DNA from: Ruminococcus flavefaciens
Lineage (GTDB): Bacteria > Bacillota > Clostridia > Oscillospirales > Ruminococcaceae
Assembly: GCA_015067005.1 (NCBI GenBank)
Contig: SVNH01000005.1
Span: 1-64,000, forward strand
Length of the DNA: 64,000 nucleotides
Direction: 5' to 3'
Positions 27,401 to 34,867 of the stretch are shown in pieces. The stretch's first letter is position 1. Every line of letters begins with the position of its first letter. The notes under the pieces were generated by a model. The model did not search any database, was not told the origin of the DNA, and worked only from the letters and a program-made list of their open reading frames with translations. The translations under genes and the position numbers were made by a program.

Positions 27401-29127
27401 AGCTTTATAATGGAACTAAGACACTGAACGACTATCACGTTCGTGAGGTCACATATGACTCGGAAACTGGAATGTACAAGCCTATTGATCAAGGTAAGAC
27501 AACTACGATCAATGCTGTACCGACAGGCGGCAGTGCGACAGATTACAATTATAGCGTGAACTATTCCGAGGGCGAGATTACAGGTGTTGTCAATAATGCC
27601 CGCAAGGATACGATCACAAACATACGCGAGGGCGGCGTTACCATAAGGCTTTTTGACTGGGGTGGCAAAACAGATCCTCTTGCGAATGGAACGTTCCTTC
27701 TTACTCTTACCGAGGACGGCGAAGAACCCATAGAGGTCGGAAAGGGGACGTATACAACTGACAGCAACGGCATTGTAGCAATTCTGTACAGTGTTAGTGC
27801 TACGGGTACTTATACGTTGAAGGAGATAAGCTCACCGCGAGGTTATATCGGCTTGCCCAGGTCGTTCAGCTTTACCGTTACAGATGCTGTGACTATCACA
27901 GATGATAATGAAGCAGGCTGGGTAGATCACTCCACAACGGACGAGAGCGGAACGTATAAGGGTATAATTGATATCCACAATAAGCAGCTTAGCCTAAACG
28001 CCAGAAAGATCGACAGCGCTGCAAATACCGGACTTCCCGGTGCAGTATTTTCGCTGTATCGCGGAGTTATCAGCGGTAAAGGCAAGATAATCCAGGACTA
28101 CTATCCGCTCACTTACTACAGATGCAGCAATCCTGAATGCAGGCAGCTCTCTGAAAATCCGTTTGAGCAGCCGAGACGTTGTTCGCATTGTAACGGTACT
28201 GAATTTACCGAAGAAACAACATTTGTCTCCGGTGAAAATGGTGTGATCCCGATGATAACGCAGAATTTGCCGCCTGATGTATACTTCCTTGTGGAAAAAA
28301 GACCTCCCGCGAATCATACCGGTCTGCCGGTCAGCGTGATATTCCAGATAGATGAGCTTGGCAATATCGCTATCGGAAATGATGTCAAAGTCAAAAAAGA
28401 TGGTGAGGAGTATACTTTCAGTCCGAAGGAGGATTTTGCGGTTGACTATGCAGCACAGTCGGACTACCTGATACGGGCAGGGAGCAATTTCACTATCAAT
28501 ATTCCGAATGAAAACGGAGCTCACGACTATTATTTCAACATCGAGAAATACGCATTTCTCGACAAGAATGTGCATTACAATGACGCTGATACGGAACAGA
28601 AGTTTGTGTTCAAGGTGGAGCGGTTCGCTGATGATGATCCCGGCTGTAATTCTGTATTGGAAACGACATATGTTACATTAAAGTGCGGCACAGAAAATAG
28701 CGCTCACCCTGAACTCGATACGCTTTCTGATTTCACAGGGCACAGCTATGATCCTGCTGCAAACATGATAACAGTTACTTATGCAGATGGTGAAAACTAC
28801 ATATTCCCGGCATCAGTTGTAAGCGGAAAGCAGTCTGTAAGGCTCTCCTCAACCGGTATTTATCGTGTAACAGAGATCGCAGGATGGTCGGTATCGGATT
28901 ATGATTTCTGGGTCGGTTCAAATGTTTACAGGGGAAGCGGAACTGTTATTTCACAAGGCAAAAATGCCGTTAAAAGAAAAGAACCGTATGTGGTGTTCAG
29001 AGTAACGGATGCGGACATTGATCGCGAAAACTGTGCTTCAGTAAGCTTCACCAACACGGAAACGGAATTTGCGTATCTGAGCTCACAGGCATATGCAGAG
29101 AACACTATCAGCCGAAGCAGTACATGA
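21490..29127 (+). CDS. Giant secreted adhesin with fibro-slime and Cna B-type domains
   Basis: 2545 residues. Signal peptide 1-29, a beta domain to about 165, four tandem repeats of about 145 residues (about 392-986), and a fibro-slime domain (about 1207-1580; GHDIIFEFTGDDDFWLYVDG and DLGGIHS are its hallmark). Then come four Cna B-type/SpaA-like beta domains starting near 1733, 1917, 2048 and 2166, and a C-terminal beta domain. Cna B domains often form Lys-Asn isopeptide bonds, giving a stiff stalk; fibro-slime domains are known from fibrolytic bacteria. The fourth Cna B domain carries an inserted Cys4 motif (C2212, C2217, C2231, C2234). There is no C-terminal sorting signal, so it may attach through the SipW-dependent subunits. 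It follows the second subunit after 36 nt with a good GAAAGGAAG site. Confidence 0.88.
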   Translation: MFDRITKRIVSILAATVLTMSNVTSVYAVGYVPEQESSDLTHQKIELYPDEESDEKTVTLEGLMPEEAEASAVDVSDEHEGIAAYDITITDGGNEYQPGEDNPIRVEIVDHVITENIALWHIHDDGTREQIVDLLAEDGKVSFYATGFSVYEIVEPIQEVNVAYDVVPVSGESTYGVYNIDPVPAGSSFVYNVNKKLYPGVANKITSLAELKAHASDGIYIKSNKDNMYAKASSKKVDANRQGIAVTSAKNNSDETMNTISAYSDGAAKYYFAEVDPDDPDNTLYYIYTYTDANDPSSIKYVVQNSTNSLILVNNLDAVTGDQTAEWEFNYFGETVSIKAVRAEESYFWTSKGSSGLAAYKNPSATNGELFTLWIYEPLPEEITSDPYHLEEAPYGLINYNSATVGNAMIAAVPTGSSNTLGNLQYMTPGERNYSSAYGITGWQFEWVSGTDYRISAVAVDGNVRKYLKLDSDGVYLVDKTNASVLTVVPNNTGKIKISLPSANTAVFRDGNNSFKKGTNTNDANRYFDLVDLSSASADELGLNNQSYGIVYYASGATGYAMTSAATDDKQTKLTKQNVSAAVNSSGDREYIYFGDITSWTFENVDTNRYVIFTSTNDGIKYLKVINGSVSLSDTPYILTAVTGTDNYKGKIAIINAADKKSLRYSSNFENNSIDFSKADRFFDLVIPTSPAPTNDSLGLDGKTYGLVAYINDDDGCAVNPAVSSNKLTGTSVIYESGQYVTHTSLLSGWTFHWNGANKYTLSNPSGRFIKLSGNNIQLTDSDSEATPFSVVTDGGKLVFYDASASKVIALNGTLFQGADSNTSYPVQFDLVKIPETFIDIYGLDGQTFGLMYYAGGNSTTGYGMMVEQNNSTSLKAHQLMVRNNTVDLNGKLYVDLNSDITMWTFIGVSEDMYKLKADNGKYLKLTADGLTTADSESDASIFKVGRGTGNDSKKIKLECNGNYVRLNSSVFQKGTSGTLLNFVEKSDLTENDFVVYSATKVGVSDKETVTVTDEKTGETTEKEEYVVRNDSQIIVYTRAWNENEKKYEFYAIDHLGRLLPCYESGDSIMWIGNQINSLLWDFTEYHNADGTLNGYYELYNPYSRKYLAPLTNNRITSNGTVGINLRGRRNDEYYTRIVAWDEGDYAYYALDADVDLGRLISCKETSLEQNDESTDFYFAIMEPLKPDDISNDSLTPVETIDNTQYGITMSAINFENKINENDHTTKQDIYLGDNTVWGDHKYKPKQNILSTDLKTNGYPTATNGGHSLSELFEGARNVNHLFIKSTYEASGYFEFDSCQNYATLLDPATNSVTDNFTVYKELGTMNGSAKPTLRHGQFMPYNTIKAGGFIENLNDAKNPYNLYDALGNELKEDDPRKNEKLYYVKDPDYYHGMELSAGFVQTPNGHDAWGHDIIFEFTGDDDFWLYVDGELVIDLGGIHSALEGKVNFATGEVKVNSGTGDNVVKTTSLYELFRENYIGRKHTEAQALAYMQSQQNDTTLTLETIQENEDLYAVYNAYLSANNTEAEATSYLNDIFEPKTIGDETHYVFKDYTSHTMRIFYMERGAGASNLHMRFNLSYVTPGSVLMSKEVGGVDDLDYSLMKYPYQIYYQEVEDGPFERLRPNTENFGVYYLNPKRNATYYAQYKSLSNNQVYQDVYFLTPGKDVSISFPANTIKYYIVECGLNGEVYDAVQCNGGDSTVETNNGGKDFTIVAANVKERPNVQLVNKVDPDSVKTLTLRKKLVGQNGAEINDDNTTFSFRLYLEKTVTEEQEGVPTENKELELAYLRKYYVVSPDGKFCIWDSEQGKFVASSVDYNVDLEDKTPYTFETSPNGQISKIPVGYEVKVPGLLNGMKFKVEERESDNPIGYDVYSLEGYTCLKEGEIDSYFVESGESINTGTVRKGASPSMLITNKRGYGIEVKKVWSDADYTVSHEPVYIAVYVDGVLKEGTVRELNNNILSQRYFFDDDELYNGTKTLNDYHVREVTYDSETGMYKPIDQGKTTTINAVPTGGSATDYNYSVNYSEGEITGVVNNARKDTITNIREGGVTIRLFDWGGKTDPLANGTFLLTLTEDGEEPIEVGKGTYTTDSNGIVAILYSVSATGTYTLKEISSPRGYIGLPRSFSFTVTDAVTITDDNEAGWVDHSTTDESGTYKGIIDIHNKQLSLNARKIDSAANTGLPGAVFSLYRGVISGKGKIIQDYYPLTYYRCSNPECRQLSENPFEQPRRCSHCNGTEFTEETTFVSGENGVIPMITQNLPPDVYFLVEKRPPANHTGLPVSVIFQIDELGNIAIGNDVKVKKDGEEYTFSPKEDFAVDYAAQSDYLIRAGSNFTINIPNENGAHDYYFNIEKYAFLDKNVHYNDADTEQKFVFKVERFADDDPGCNSVLETTYVTLKCGTENSAHPELDTLSDFTGHSYDPAANMITVTYADGENYIFPASVVSGKQSVRLSSTGIYRVTEIAGWSVSDYDFWVGSNVYRGSGTVISQGKNAVKRKEPYVVFRVTDADIDRENCASVSFTNTETEFAYLSSQAYAENTISRSST
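22660..24455 (+). repeat. Four tandem ~145-residue repeats in the giant adhesin
   Basis: Units begin near 22667, 23104, 23578 and 24010 (YGLINY, YGIVYY, YGLVAY, FGLMYY). Each contains G-YAM/GYGM, then W-F/T-F-E (ITSWTFEN, LSGWTFHW, ITMWTFIG), K-YLKL, and ends near FDLV. The pattern of short strands with Trp and Gly resembles a beta-trefoil/carbohydrate-binding layout, but that is inference. Confidence 0.7.
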
Positions 29128-29144
29128 GAAAGGAGGAGCTTTGA

Positions 29145-29792
29145 ATGAGAAAACTGAATAAGAAACACTTGGCAGGCTTCAGCTGTATCATCGCTGTATT
29201 GTTCATGGCTCCTCTCATCGTGTTAGCAGTGGTTTATCACAGCAATCAACGCCGGAACGATTTTGTTCCTGGCAGCGTTGATATTAAAGTGAATGAGGGA
29301 AATGACAGCTCTGACGAAGGTGAGGAGCTCACCAAGGATTATAAATGGGAATTATCCGGTGAAACCTACATCGCTGATAAGAATGTCCGGATAAATGACA
29401 GCCGCAGGTTTTCCGGTGAAATGATTCGGTTGTGCTTCATTCCGATGTGGTATGACAGTAGTGGGAATGTCTGCGCTGTATTCAATTTCGGAACGCCGAC
29501 ACGTTCTGAGAACAAGCTCACCTACACTGACAGCACGGACAAGACGCTGACGCTTAATCTGGTTGCCGATTGGGAAGAAAATGGCTGGAGCTATAATTCC
29601 TCTGACGGATGCTTCTACTACAGCGGAACAAGTGATAGCAGCGGTCTGACAGCACAGCTTCTTGACAGTGTTGAACTCAGCAAGGCAGCATACGATGTTC
29701 TGGCGGCAGATTATGTGTTCAGGCTCGATGTTCTGGCTGATGCGATACAGAAAACGGAAGGTTCTCAGCGCTGGAGCAATTCTGCTACATAA
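29145..29792 (+). CDS. Third small secreted fibre subunit
   Basis: A 215-residue protein with one N-terminal membrane segment (HLAGFSCIIAVLFMAPLIVL). Its C-terminal half, CFYYSGTSDS...LDSVELSKAAYDVL...RLDVLADAIQKTEG, aligns with the end of the subunit at 17338 (CFYYNGLL...VKSVELDES...LESIQADKD), so the two are homologous. It lacks the SKD-VTNR motif. It is the last gene of the operon, 17 nt after the adhesin, with AAAGGAGGAG as ribosome site. A tip or assembly subunit is possible. Confidence 0.75.
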   Translation: MRKLNKKHLAGFSCIIAVLFMAPLIVLAVVYHSNQRRNDFVPGSVDIKVNEGNDSSDEGEELTKDYKWELSGETYIADKNVRINDSRRFSGEMIRLCFIPMWYDSSGNVCAVFNFGTPTRSENKLTYTDSTDKTLTLNLVADWEENGWSYNSSDGCFYYSGTSDSSGLTAQLLDSVELSKAAYDVLAADYVFRLDVLADAIQKTEGSQRWSNSAT

Positions 29793-29797
29793 AAAAT

Positions 29798-29840
29798 AAT
29801 CGGTAAGGGAAACAGAAAAGCGTTCCCTTGCCGATTTTGT
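29798..29840 (+). terminator. Terminator of the surface-fibre operon
   Basis: AATCGGTAAGGGAAC / GTTCCCTTGCCGATT hairpin (one G-U pair) followed by TTGTTAG, 6 nt after the last stop codon. The next 200 bases hold only a short gene-like scrap I cannot assign. Confidence 0.85.
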
Positions 29841-30043
29841 TAGATTACCGCAAGAATGAGTATTCAGCCTGTTCTGTACACCTATGTTCAATCAGATACA
29901 AAATGCGAATAATTTCGTTGTCGAGCTTAATAAAAGTCAGCTTTGAAATATCAGTTTTTATCTGAAATCATATAATCCGAAGTCTTAGAAAAACTCACAA
30001 GAAAAGTGTCGTTCTCTTGTATATATTACCAATTATCAAGATA

Positions 30044-30230
30044 ATGGCTAAAAATCGAAGAATACCGTTCGGCTATCAGATGAAAAACGGCGAAATAGTA
30101 ACCGAGCCGAAAGAAATGTACGCCGTATCAAAGATATTTGCTGATTACCTAAAAGGCAAAAGCCTGCTTGAAATATCCAGATCTATTCAGGAGGAAAAGA
30201 TCCCATATCATCCAGGCGAGGATCTCAGCT
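30044..30230 (+). pseudogene. Fragment of a serine site-specific recombinase
   Basis: Reads AKNRRIPFGYQMKNGEIVTE and ends at YHPGEDLSWN, the recombinase-domain segment common in large serine recombinases of Firmicutes. The catalytic serine domain before it and the rest after it are missing. It breaks at about 30230, exactly where the tyrosine recombinase fragment begins on the other strand. Confidence 0.7.
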
Positions 30231-31102
30231 GGAACAGCTTCTGTTAAAGGTAGTTCCAAAGGCTTTCCGGTCTTTTTCTGCACTATTCTTATTTTTTTAT
30301 TAATCCAGTCAACACATTTGAATTCAAGCCCAAATACATCACTAATACGAAGACCAAACGTTGTAACAAGCATAAGAACGGCATAGTCTCTTTTCCCAAT
30401 TGGATTATTTCTATCAACAGTCTTCAAAATCTTTTCAACCTCATCAGGCTCAAGAACTGTTGGAAGTCTGTATTTAGGAATATTACGTACTTTAATGATG
30501 CTTCCTGAAAAATCTTCACTATGGTATCCGTTTGCAACAGCATATTTGAATAACTTACGAAGAATGTTTATCGTTGCAGATACAGTACCATTAGAAAATC
30601 CAGTTAAGGATTTTACATAGTTATTGATATGCTCAAGTTCAACCTGATTAAACTCATCTAATCCTGACTCCAGCAAAAAGTGTTCTAATCTAAACAAACG
30701 ACTTTTCCAGGTTTTTATTGAACCCTCAGCTACATTATCAGCTTTTAGATATTCAAGGAATCCAGTGAACAGATTATTGTATTTTTCGGAAAACTGTTTT
30801 ATGTGATTTCTTGAACATCCATATACAACGCCATAAGTTTGAAAATCATCAATGAGCATAATTGCTCTGTTGACATTATGCGATGTATCGGCATCTCCGA
30901 GCTGCATACCATATTTGCTCCACACATAGAATCTGCCAGCTTCAAGAGTAAACTTACCACCATAATTCTCGTTGCAAAACGCGATTAAGCCCCTCCATAC
31001 AGCATCGTACCTTTCGATAGTTGCCTGCTTATATCCCAAGGAAATCATTTGGGATTTTAAGCTTTCAATTATCTGCGAAATACTTTTACTATTAGTTGCC
31101 AT
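30230..31102 (-). pseudogene. Tyrosine recombinase/integrase truncated before its active site
   Basis: About 290 residues of real homology. An N-terminal SAM-like core-binding domain (residues about 1-205) is followed by the start of the catalytic domain with the first Arg (GLRISDVFGLEF) and the beta-hairpin lysine region (IRIVQKKTGKPLELPL). The His-x-x-Arg, His and nucleophile Tyr are absent because the gene is cut near 30230 and the frame runs into unrelated sequence. Ribosome site GGAGG and a plausible promoter remain. A catalytically dead remnant of a mobile element. Confidence 0.85.
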
Positions 31103-31149
31103 TTACATAACCTCCAATATATTTGTAACAGGTTTGCCTGTCCATTTAT

Positions 31150-31178
31150 ATTGTAGAGAATTATGTTAAGCTTTACAA
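31150..31178 (-). promoter_or_regulatory. Promoter of the truncated integrase
   Basis: On the minus strand TTGTAA, 17 bp, TACAAT, about 48 nt before the start codon at 31102. A short ACAGG-CAAA-CCTGT inverted repeat lies between them. Confidence 0.5.
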
Positions 31179-31245
31179 GTGATATTTCCTGATTTTATGG
31201 AGGTGAATTGACATGATTTAACATTATTATTTTTTTGCATAAAGC

Positions 31246-31986
31246 GCGGATTTCGGCGTCGCCCAAGCCAGAAAAAGAGTGTTCATTATCGGATTTCTTA
31301 GAACCGAGTGCGCCGGAAGAATACTGTCTTTCACAGACGCAAATCCAAAAACTCTTATCCAGCGCATACCAGGAAAAGAAGGATGCCGCGTCTACTCCCC
31401 TGAAGGGCTGAGCATAACACTTACCGGAACAGCCGGAGGCTTTGGCGGTAAGTCGGGACTGTATGAGATACTCGGCCTCCCAATAAAATCACTTACAAAA
31501 ACGGGATATCAAATAGCTGTCCCCGGTGACAGTATCGACCTTGCATATGCTGATATGAACAGCCGCAGAGGACGTGTCGGACATGACATAGCCCATACGG
31601 TAACGCCATCGGCAACACAGGGATTCTATTCAGTGAAATGTATAGATATGAATCCAGATCCTGCTATAACAGACCTTGCAAGGTGTATAACAGCAAGGCA
31701 GGATAACGGTATCGGACATCATAAAGGCGAAAAATCCGCTGCTCTATTTATGGATAAGCCAATACCAGTGCTTACTCATGCCAAAGAGAAGATTCGACAG
31801 CAAGGGCGAAGATTCAAGGATACTGACGAGCCGATGTTTACAATAACCGTTACTGATAGGAACGGCGTTATGTACAACGGACTGATACGAAAGCTTATGC
31901 CACTTGAGTGCTGGCGATTGCAGGGATTTACCGACGAGCAGTTTTACAAAGTCAAAGCGACAGGAATGTCAAACGCACAGCTATAC
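31246..31986 (+). pseudogene. C-terminal part of a DNA cytosine-5 methyltransferase
   Basis: Begins at ADFGVAQARKRVFIIGF, the QxRxR motif VIII, and runs through a target-recognition region to LECWRLQGFTDEQFYKV (motif IX) and ends at SNAQLYR, just before motif X would be completed. Motifs I-VI, including the PCQ catalytic cysteine, are absent. The 3' end is fused to a recombinase fragment. It is a both-sided deletion remnant. Confidence 0.85.
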
Positions 31987-32813
31987 CGTTGACTGTATAA
32001 CCCATAGATCTGTCAAGAATAACGGCGAGCGTGCAAAGTACCTCGTAACTGACGCACACGATGCGATAATTGATAGAGATACTTATAACCTTGTGCAGCA
32101 AGAACTTGCACGGAGAGCATCTATGCGGAAAAAGCGAGAAAACTATATCACAGCAAGGCAGATATTCTGGGAAATACGCTCTGACAGATATAATGGTATG
32201 CGGTGAATGCGGTTCAGCATATAGGAGACAGGTATGGAATATACACGGTAGGAAATGTCCGGTATGGCGGTGCGTAAGTAGATTTGATAATGGTACTCGC
32301 TACTGTAAACACTCTCCCTCACTCCATGAAGATAAGTTGCATAAATCGATACTGTCTGCCATTAATGAATATTATGGTTGTGGCGATAACATAAAGGAAC
32401 TGCTGAAAGGCAATATTGAGCAAGCTATCGCAGGAGTGAGCATCAAGGAAACAAAGGAAATTCAGAAAAGGCTTCGTGAGATAGATGATGCCCGAAATGA
32501 TTATATAACCCTAATAGCGTCTGGTACTATGGACGAAGAAGCTATGGATGAACAGTTCCAAATGCTGTATGCCGAAGAACAGGAACTCAACTCCAGATTG
32601 AAAGCTCTGGAAGAAAACAATAATATTGACAATAATAAAAGGTCTCAGATAAGTAAGGCTTTCCAAGAAATAGACAACAGCTCCTGTGAACTGACGGAGT
32701 ACAACGATATGCTCGTAAGAAAACTGATAGAATGTGTTAGAGTTGTCTGCAAGACTGAGATACAGATCATATTCAAGGGTGGGAAAGAAACTACAGTTAC
32801 TGTAGAAAAATGA
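31987..32813 (+). pseudogene. C-terminal part of a large serine recombinase with a frameshift
   Basis: Homology runs from YTVDCITHRSVKNNGERAKY through DAHDAIIDRDTYNLVQQELA to RRASMRKK. It then changes frame at an A-run near 32126-32130 and continues as SEKTISQQGRYSGKYALTD, a zinc ribbon (CGECGSAYRRQ...CVSRFDNGTRYC) and a coiled coil to the stop at 32813. The catalytic N-terminal domain is absent. One extra or two missing A explains the frame change. It belongs to the TnpX-like recombinases of conjugative transposons. Confidence 0.85.
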
Positions 32814-32816
32814 AAA

Positions 32817-32854
32817 AAGCTCGCATATGAATCATACTGTTCATATGCGAGCTT
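32817..32854. terminator. Bidirectional terminator between convergent genes
   Basis: Perfect 15-bp hairpin AAGCTCGCATATGAA / TTCATATGCGAGCTT, with A/T runs on both sides. It serves the recombinase remnant and the Ro-like gene ending at 32862. Confidence 0.85.
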
Positions 32855-32861
32855 AAATTTA

Positions 32862-34331
32862 TTATGCCGCTGTAATAGCCGAATATCTTTCAGAAGAAAG
32901 AATTCTGTCCATTACAGACTCGGGAGAGCAATCACCGCCCATGACCATATCAAATACGGCGGGGGAGTACCCAGATACCAGAGCTGCTCCTGTTTCCGAA
33001 CGGTTTACGGGTACAGCATCGCAGCGTGCGTTAACGTTCCAGAACACGATATCAGGCAGTTTGTAGCCGTTCTGAGCATAGAGCTTTCTCATCTCGCGGA
33101 ACATGGGCTCATCGTTGCCGCCGACTATACAGTAGTCAAACTGCATATCGGATATGATATAGAGCTTGGAGGGCATATCGCTCTCGGGGACGCGGTTCTT
33201 CACAGCTGTACGGAGTATCAGCGTGAACACAGCCTCCAGGTTCGTATTCGCGACCTCGTTGAAGGTGCGGCAGTAGTTCACCCTCTCAACGATATTGATG
33301 CCCTTTATTTCTACAAGACGAGGAGTTTCGGAGAATGTGATGAAGTGATTTGCGAATGTGCCCGTGTTGTGCTCTGCGAAGTATATGCCCAGTGACAGAG
33401 CTGCATCTATGGGACGTATGCCTCCGCATTCACAGGTCATGGAGCCTGAACCGTCGATTACAGCAAGGGCGTTTTCACGCTTTGACGCTGTCAGGGCGGG
33501 CAGGGACTTCCATGCTGCGTCGAGTGACATTTTTTCTGCGGCAGAGACATCTCCCATAGCCGCACGGACGATGTCATAGGGGAACAGTCTGTCAGCGTTG
33601 AGCTTTGCCTCGCCACTGTGTACCTTGTTCAGGTAATCGGAGTAGCGTTCACCGTCGTTGCGTATGAACGCGCCTCTGTACTTGAACATAGCGCACGAGG
33701 GCAGAGCTTCGTATCTGAACGTGTAGTCACGCTCGCGGAGACGGTTCTCCAGTATGTCGGTGTAGCGGCGGAGCGCGGACAGAGTCTTTCTGTATGTACG
33801 CTCGGTCATACCGAGGGAAGCAGCAAGGTGTCTGCCTATATTGCGTGTCTCCTTAGAGGAAGCATTCACGGAGGGCATCCACTTTGCAAGCAGAGAAGCG
33901 GGTTTCTTTGCGTTCATAGCAGCGATGTCCTTGTCGAGCTGAGCCTTTATGACTTCGACTGCGGCATTCTCCAAGGGAGTATCGAGCAGAACGCACAGGT
34001 CGTCGAATCTGCCATACTCTGCGAACAGGGAGATATTCTTCTTTACTGCATCGGGCGCTGTTCTGACGAGCGCAGATATAGCTATACGAAAGAAACGTCT
34101 CTCGCCGAGACCGCCTCTTGCATCGCGGGCAAAGAAGACTATCTTCATAGTCTTGTCAGGATCCTCAGCGTAAGCGCGTATTACAACATCAGCTATCTCT
34201 GCCGCGGTTGAATTTCTCATGGCGCCTGCCTTGAAGAACATATCAAGGCAGAAGGACTCGGATGAACGGTAAGCAGTACCGCCGTTCTCGGTGTATGTCA
34301 TATTGGATTCGTTCTTTAAGTAGTTAAGCAT
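32862..34331 (-). CDS. DUF2828/TROVE-like protein with vWA domain (Ro60-like)
   Basis: A 489-residue protein. The N-terminal two-thirds is helical and HEAT-like (AMRNSTAAEIADVVIRAYAE, ARDARGGLGERRFFRIAISA, LFAEYGRFDDLCVLL), as in DUF2828 and the TROVE ring of Ro60. A von Willebrand A domain follows from about residue 285, with an intact MIDAS motif DGSGSM and later Thr/Asp positions (TNLEAVF, ISDMQFD). Ro-family proteins bind small Y RNAs and the 3' ends of misfolded RNA. Here the gene lies directly after seven structured RNA elements and rtcB on the same strand, which strongly supports an RNA quality-control role. AAAGGAGC lies 6 nt before ATG. The exact relation to classical Ro60 needs a profile comparison. 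Confidence 0.8.
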   Translation of the reverse strand: MLNYLKNESNMTYTENGGTAYRSSESFCLDMFFKAGAMRNSTAAEIADVVIRAYAEDPDKTMKIVFFARDARGGLGERRFFRIAISALVRTAPDAVKKNISLFAEYGRFDDLCVLLDTPLENAAVEVIKAQLDKDIAAMNAKKPASLLAKWMPSVNASSKETRNIGRHLAASLGMTERTYRKTLSALRRYTDILENRLRERDYTFRYEALPSCAMFKYRGAFIRNDGERYSDYLNKVHSGEAKLNADRLFPYDIVRAAMGDVSAAEKMSLDAAWKSLPALTASKRENALAVIDGSGSMTCECGGIRPIDAALSLGIYFAEHNTGTFANHFITFSETPRLVEIKGINIVERVNYCRTFNEVANTNLEAVFTLILRTAVKNRVPESDMPSKLYIISDMQFDYCIVGGNDEPMFREMRKLYAQNGYKLPDIVFWNVNARCDAVPVNRSETGAALVSGYSPAVFDMVMGGDCSPESVMDRILSSERYSAITAA

Positions 34332-34346
34332 ATTTTTGCTCCTTTC

Positions 34347-34425
34347 AAGTCAGGCTTTTCCATGCGTTGCCACAGGGCAGGATTCGGACCTGCATAAAAC
34401 CGATTCTTCATGCTGTTGCTGACTT
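34347..34425 (-). ncRNA. Structured RNA element 7 (Y-RNA/tRNA-like)
   Basis: 79 nt. Closing stem AAGTCAG/CTGACTT (7 bp), 2-nt spacer CA, box ACAGCA. Inside is a T-arm-like hairpin, GCAGG-TCCGAAT-CCTGC, with a 7-nt loop close to the tRNA T-loop consensus. It ends 15 nt before the start codon of the Ro-like gene, so it may also shape translation of that gene. Confidence 0.6.
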
Positions 34426-34428
34426 AGC

Positions 34429-34503
34429 TCGGCTCATTATTATGCAGTGCTTTGACCCGTAGGAAAGCTCCCTGCGTCCCTGAATTAATGCTGTCAGAGC
34501 CGA
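34429..34503 (-). ncRNA. Structured RNA element 6 (Y-RNA/tRNA-like)
   Basis: 75 nt. Closing stem TCGGCTC/GAGCCGA (7 bp), spacer TG, box ACAGCA. Same length as element 5, and the first 30 nt after the stem align closely with it (ACAGCATTAATTCAGGGACG against ACAGCATCTATTATGGGGAC). Confidence 0.65.
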
Positions 34504-34523
34504 ATTGTAAACTTATGTTATTC

Positions 34524-34598
34524 TCGACTCATCTTTCACCCAGCCCTTTTCATCGCTGATGGTACGTGGGTCCCCATAATAGATGCTGTGAGAGTCGA
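34524..34598 (-). ncRNA. Structured RNA element 5 (Y-RNA/tRNA-like)
   Basis: 75 nt. Closing stem TCGACTC/GAGTCGA (7 bp), spacer TC, box ACAGCA. It differs from element 6 in the stem by a compensatory A-T to G-C change. An internal ACCCA/TGGGT pairing is possible. Confidence 0.65.
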
Positions 34599-34614
34599 AA
34601 TTACTGCTGTTTTC

Positions 34615-34687
34615 AAGACGCCTGCTTTGTGTTTTCACATCCTTTTATAGCATTTCATAAATCCTGTATGATTGCTGATAGCGTCTT
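34615..34687 (-). ncRNA. Structured RNA element 4 (Y-RNA/tRNA-like)
   Basis: 73 nt, tRNA length. Closing stem AAGACGC/GCGTCTT (7 bp), spacer TA, box TCAGCA. A TGTG-AAAA-CACA hairpin lies in the 3' half. Confidence 0.6.
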
Positions 34688-34696
34688 ATTTGTGGC

Positions 34697-34722
34697 CGCA
34701 GCTGCCGTGTATTGCAGCTGCG
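34697..34722 (-). other. Strong GC hairpin between RNA elements 3 and 4
   Basis: Perfect 9-bp stem CGCAGCTGC/GCAGCTGCG with an 8-nt loop. No T run follows on either strand, so it is not a standard terminator. It may be a processing signal or protect the ends of neighbouring RNAs. Confidence 0.55.
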
Positions 34723-34732
34723 AAAAGTTTGC

Positions 34733-34791
34733 AAGGCGCTGTTATGATCCTATGTTAACAGTATAGTCATTGTGTTTGCTGTGAACGCCTT
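34733..34791 (-). ncRNA. Structured RNA element 3 (Y-RNA/tRNA-like)
   Basis: 59 nt. Closing stem AAGGCGT/GCGCCTT (7 bp with one G-U), spacer TC, box ACAGCA. Internal hairpin CTAT-N9-ATAG extended by ATGA/TCAT across a 2-nt bulge. Confidence 0.6.
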
Positions 34792-34808
34792 ATTACTTTT
34801 GGATATGC

Positions 34809-34862
34809 AAGGCACAATATTCAGTTTTCTGTTGAATGAAACCCTTTTGCTGTATGTGCCTT
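34809..34862 (-). ncRNA. Structured RNA element 2 (Y-RNA/tRNA-like)
   Basis: 54 nt. Closing stem AAGGCAC/GTGCCTT (7 bp, extendable to 8), spacer AT, box ACAGCA. Internal hairpin ATTCA-N9-TGAAT. Confidence 0.6.
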
Positions 34863-34867
34863 AAAAA

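Noticed and set aside
29847-29960. Minus-strand scrap reading KTDISKLTFIKLDNEI just after the fibre operon.
   Set aside because: Too short, no start, no family; probably debris of the neighbouring mobile remnants.
33618-34211. Plus-strand 197-residue frame opposite the Ro-like gene.
   Set aside because: No ribosome site; the minus-strand protein has clear domains over the same bases.
34360-34400. A tRNA-like T-arm (GGATTCGGACC on plus, T-loop TCCGAAT on minus) suggested a tRNA gene.
   Set aside because: No matching D-arm, anticodon arm or CCA-bearing acceptor stem; it lies inside RNA element 7 of the array.
34566-34766. Plus-strand 66-residue open frame in the array region.
   Set aside because: Antisense to structured RNA elements, no ribosome site, no homology pattern.
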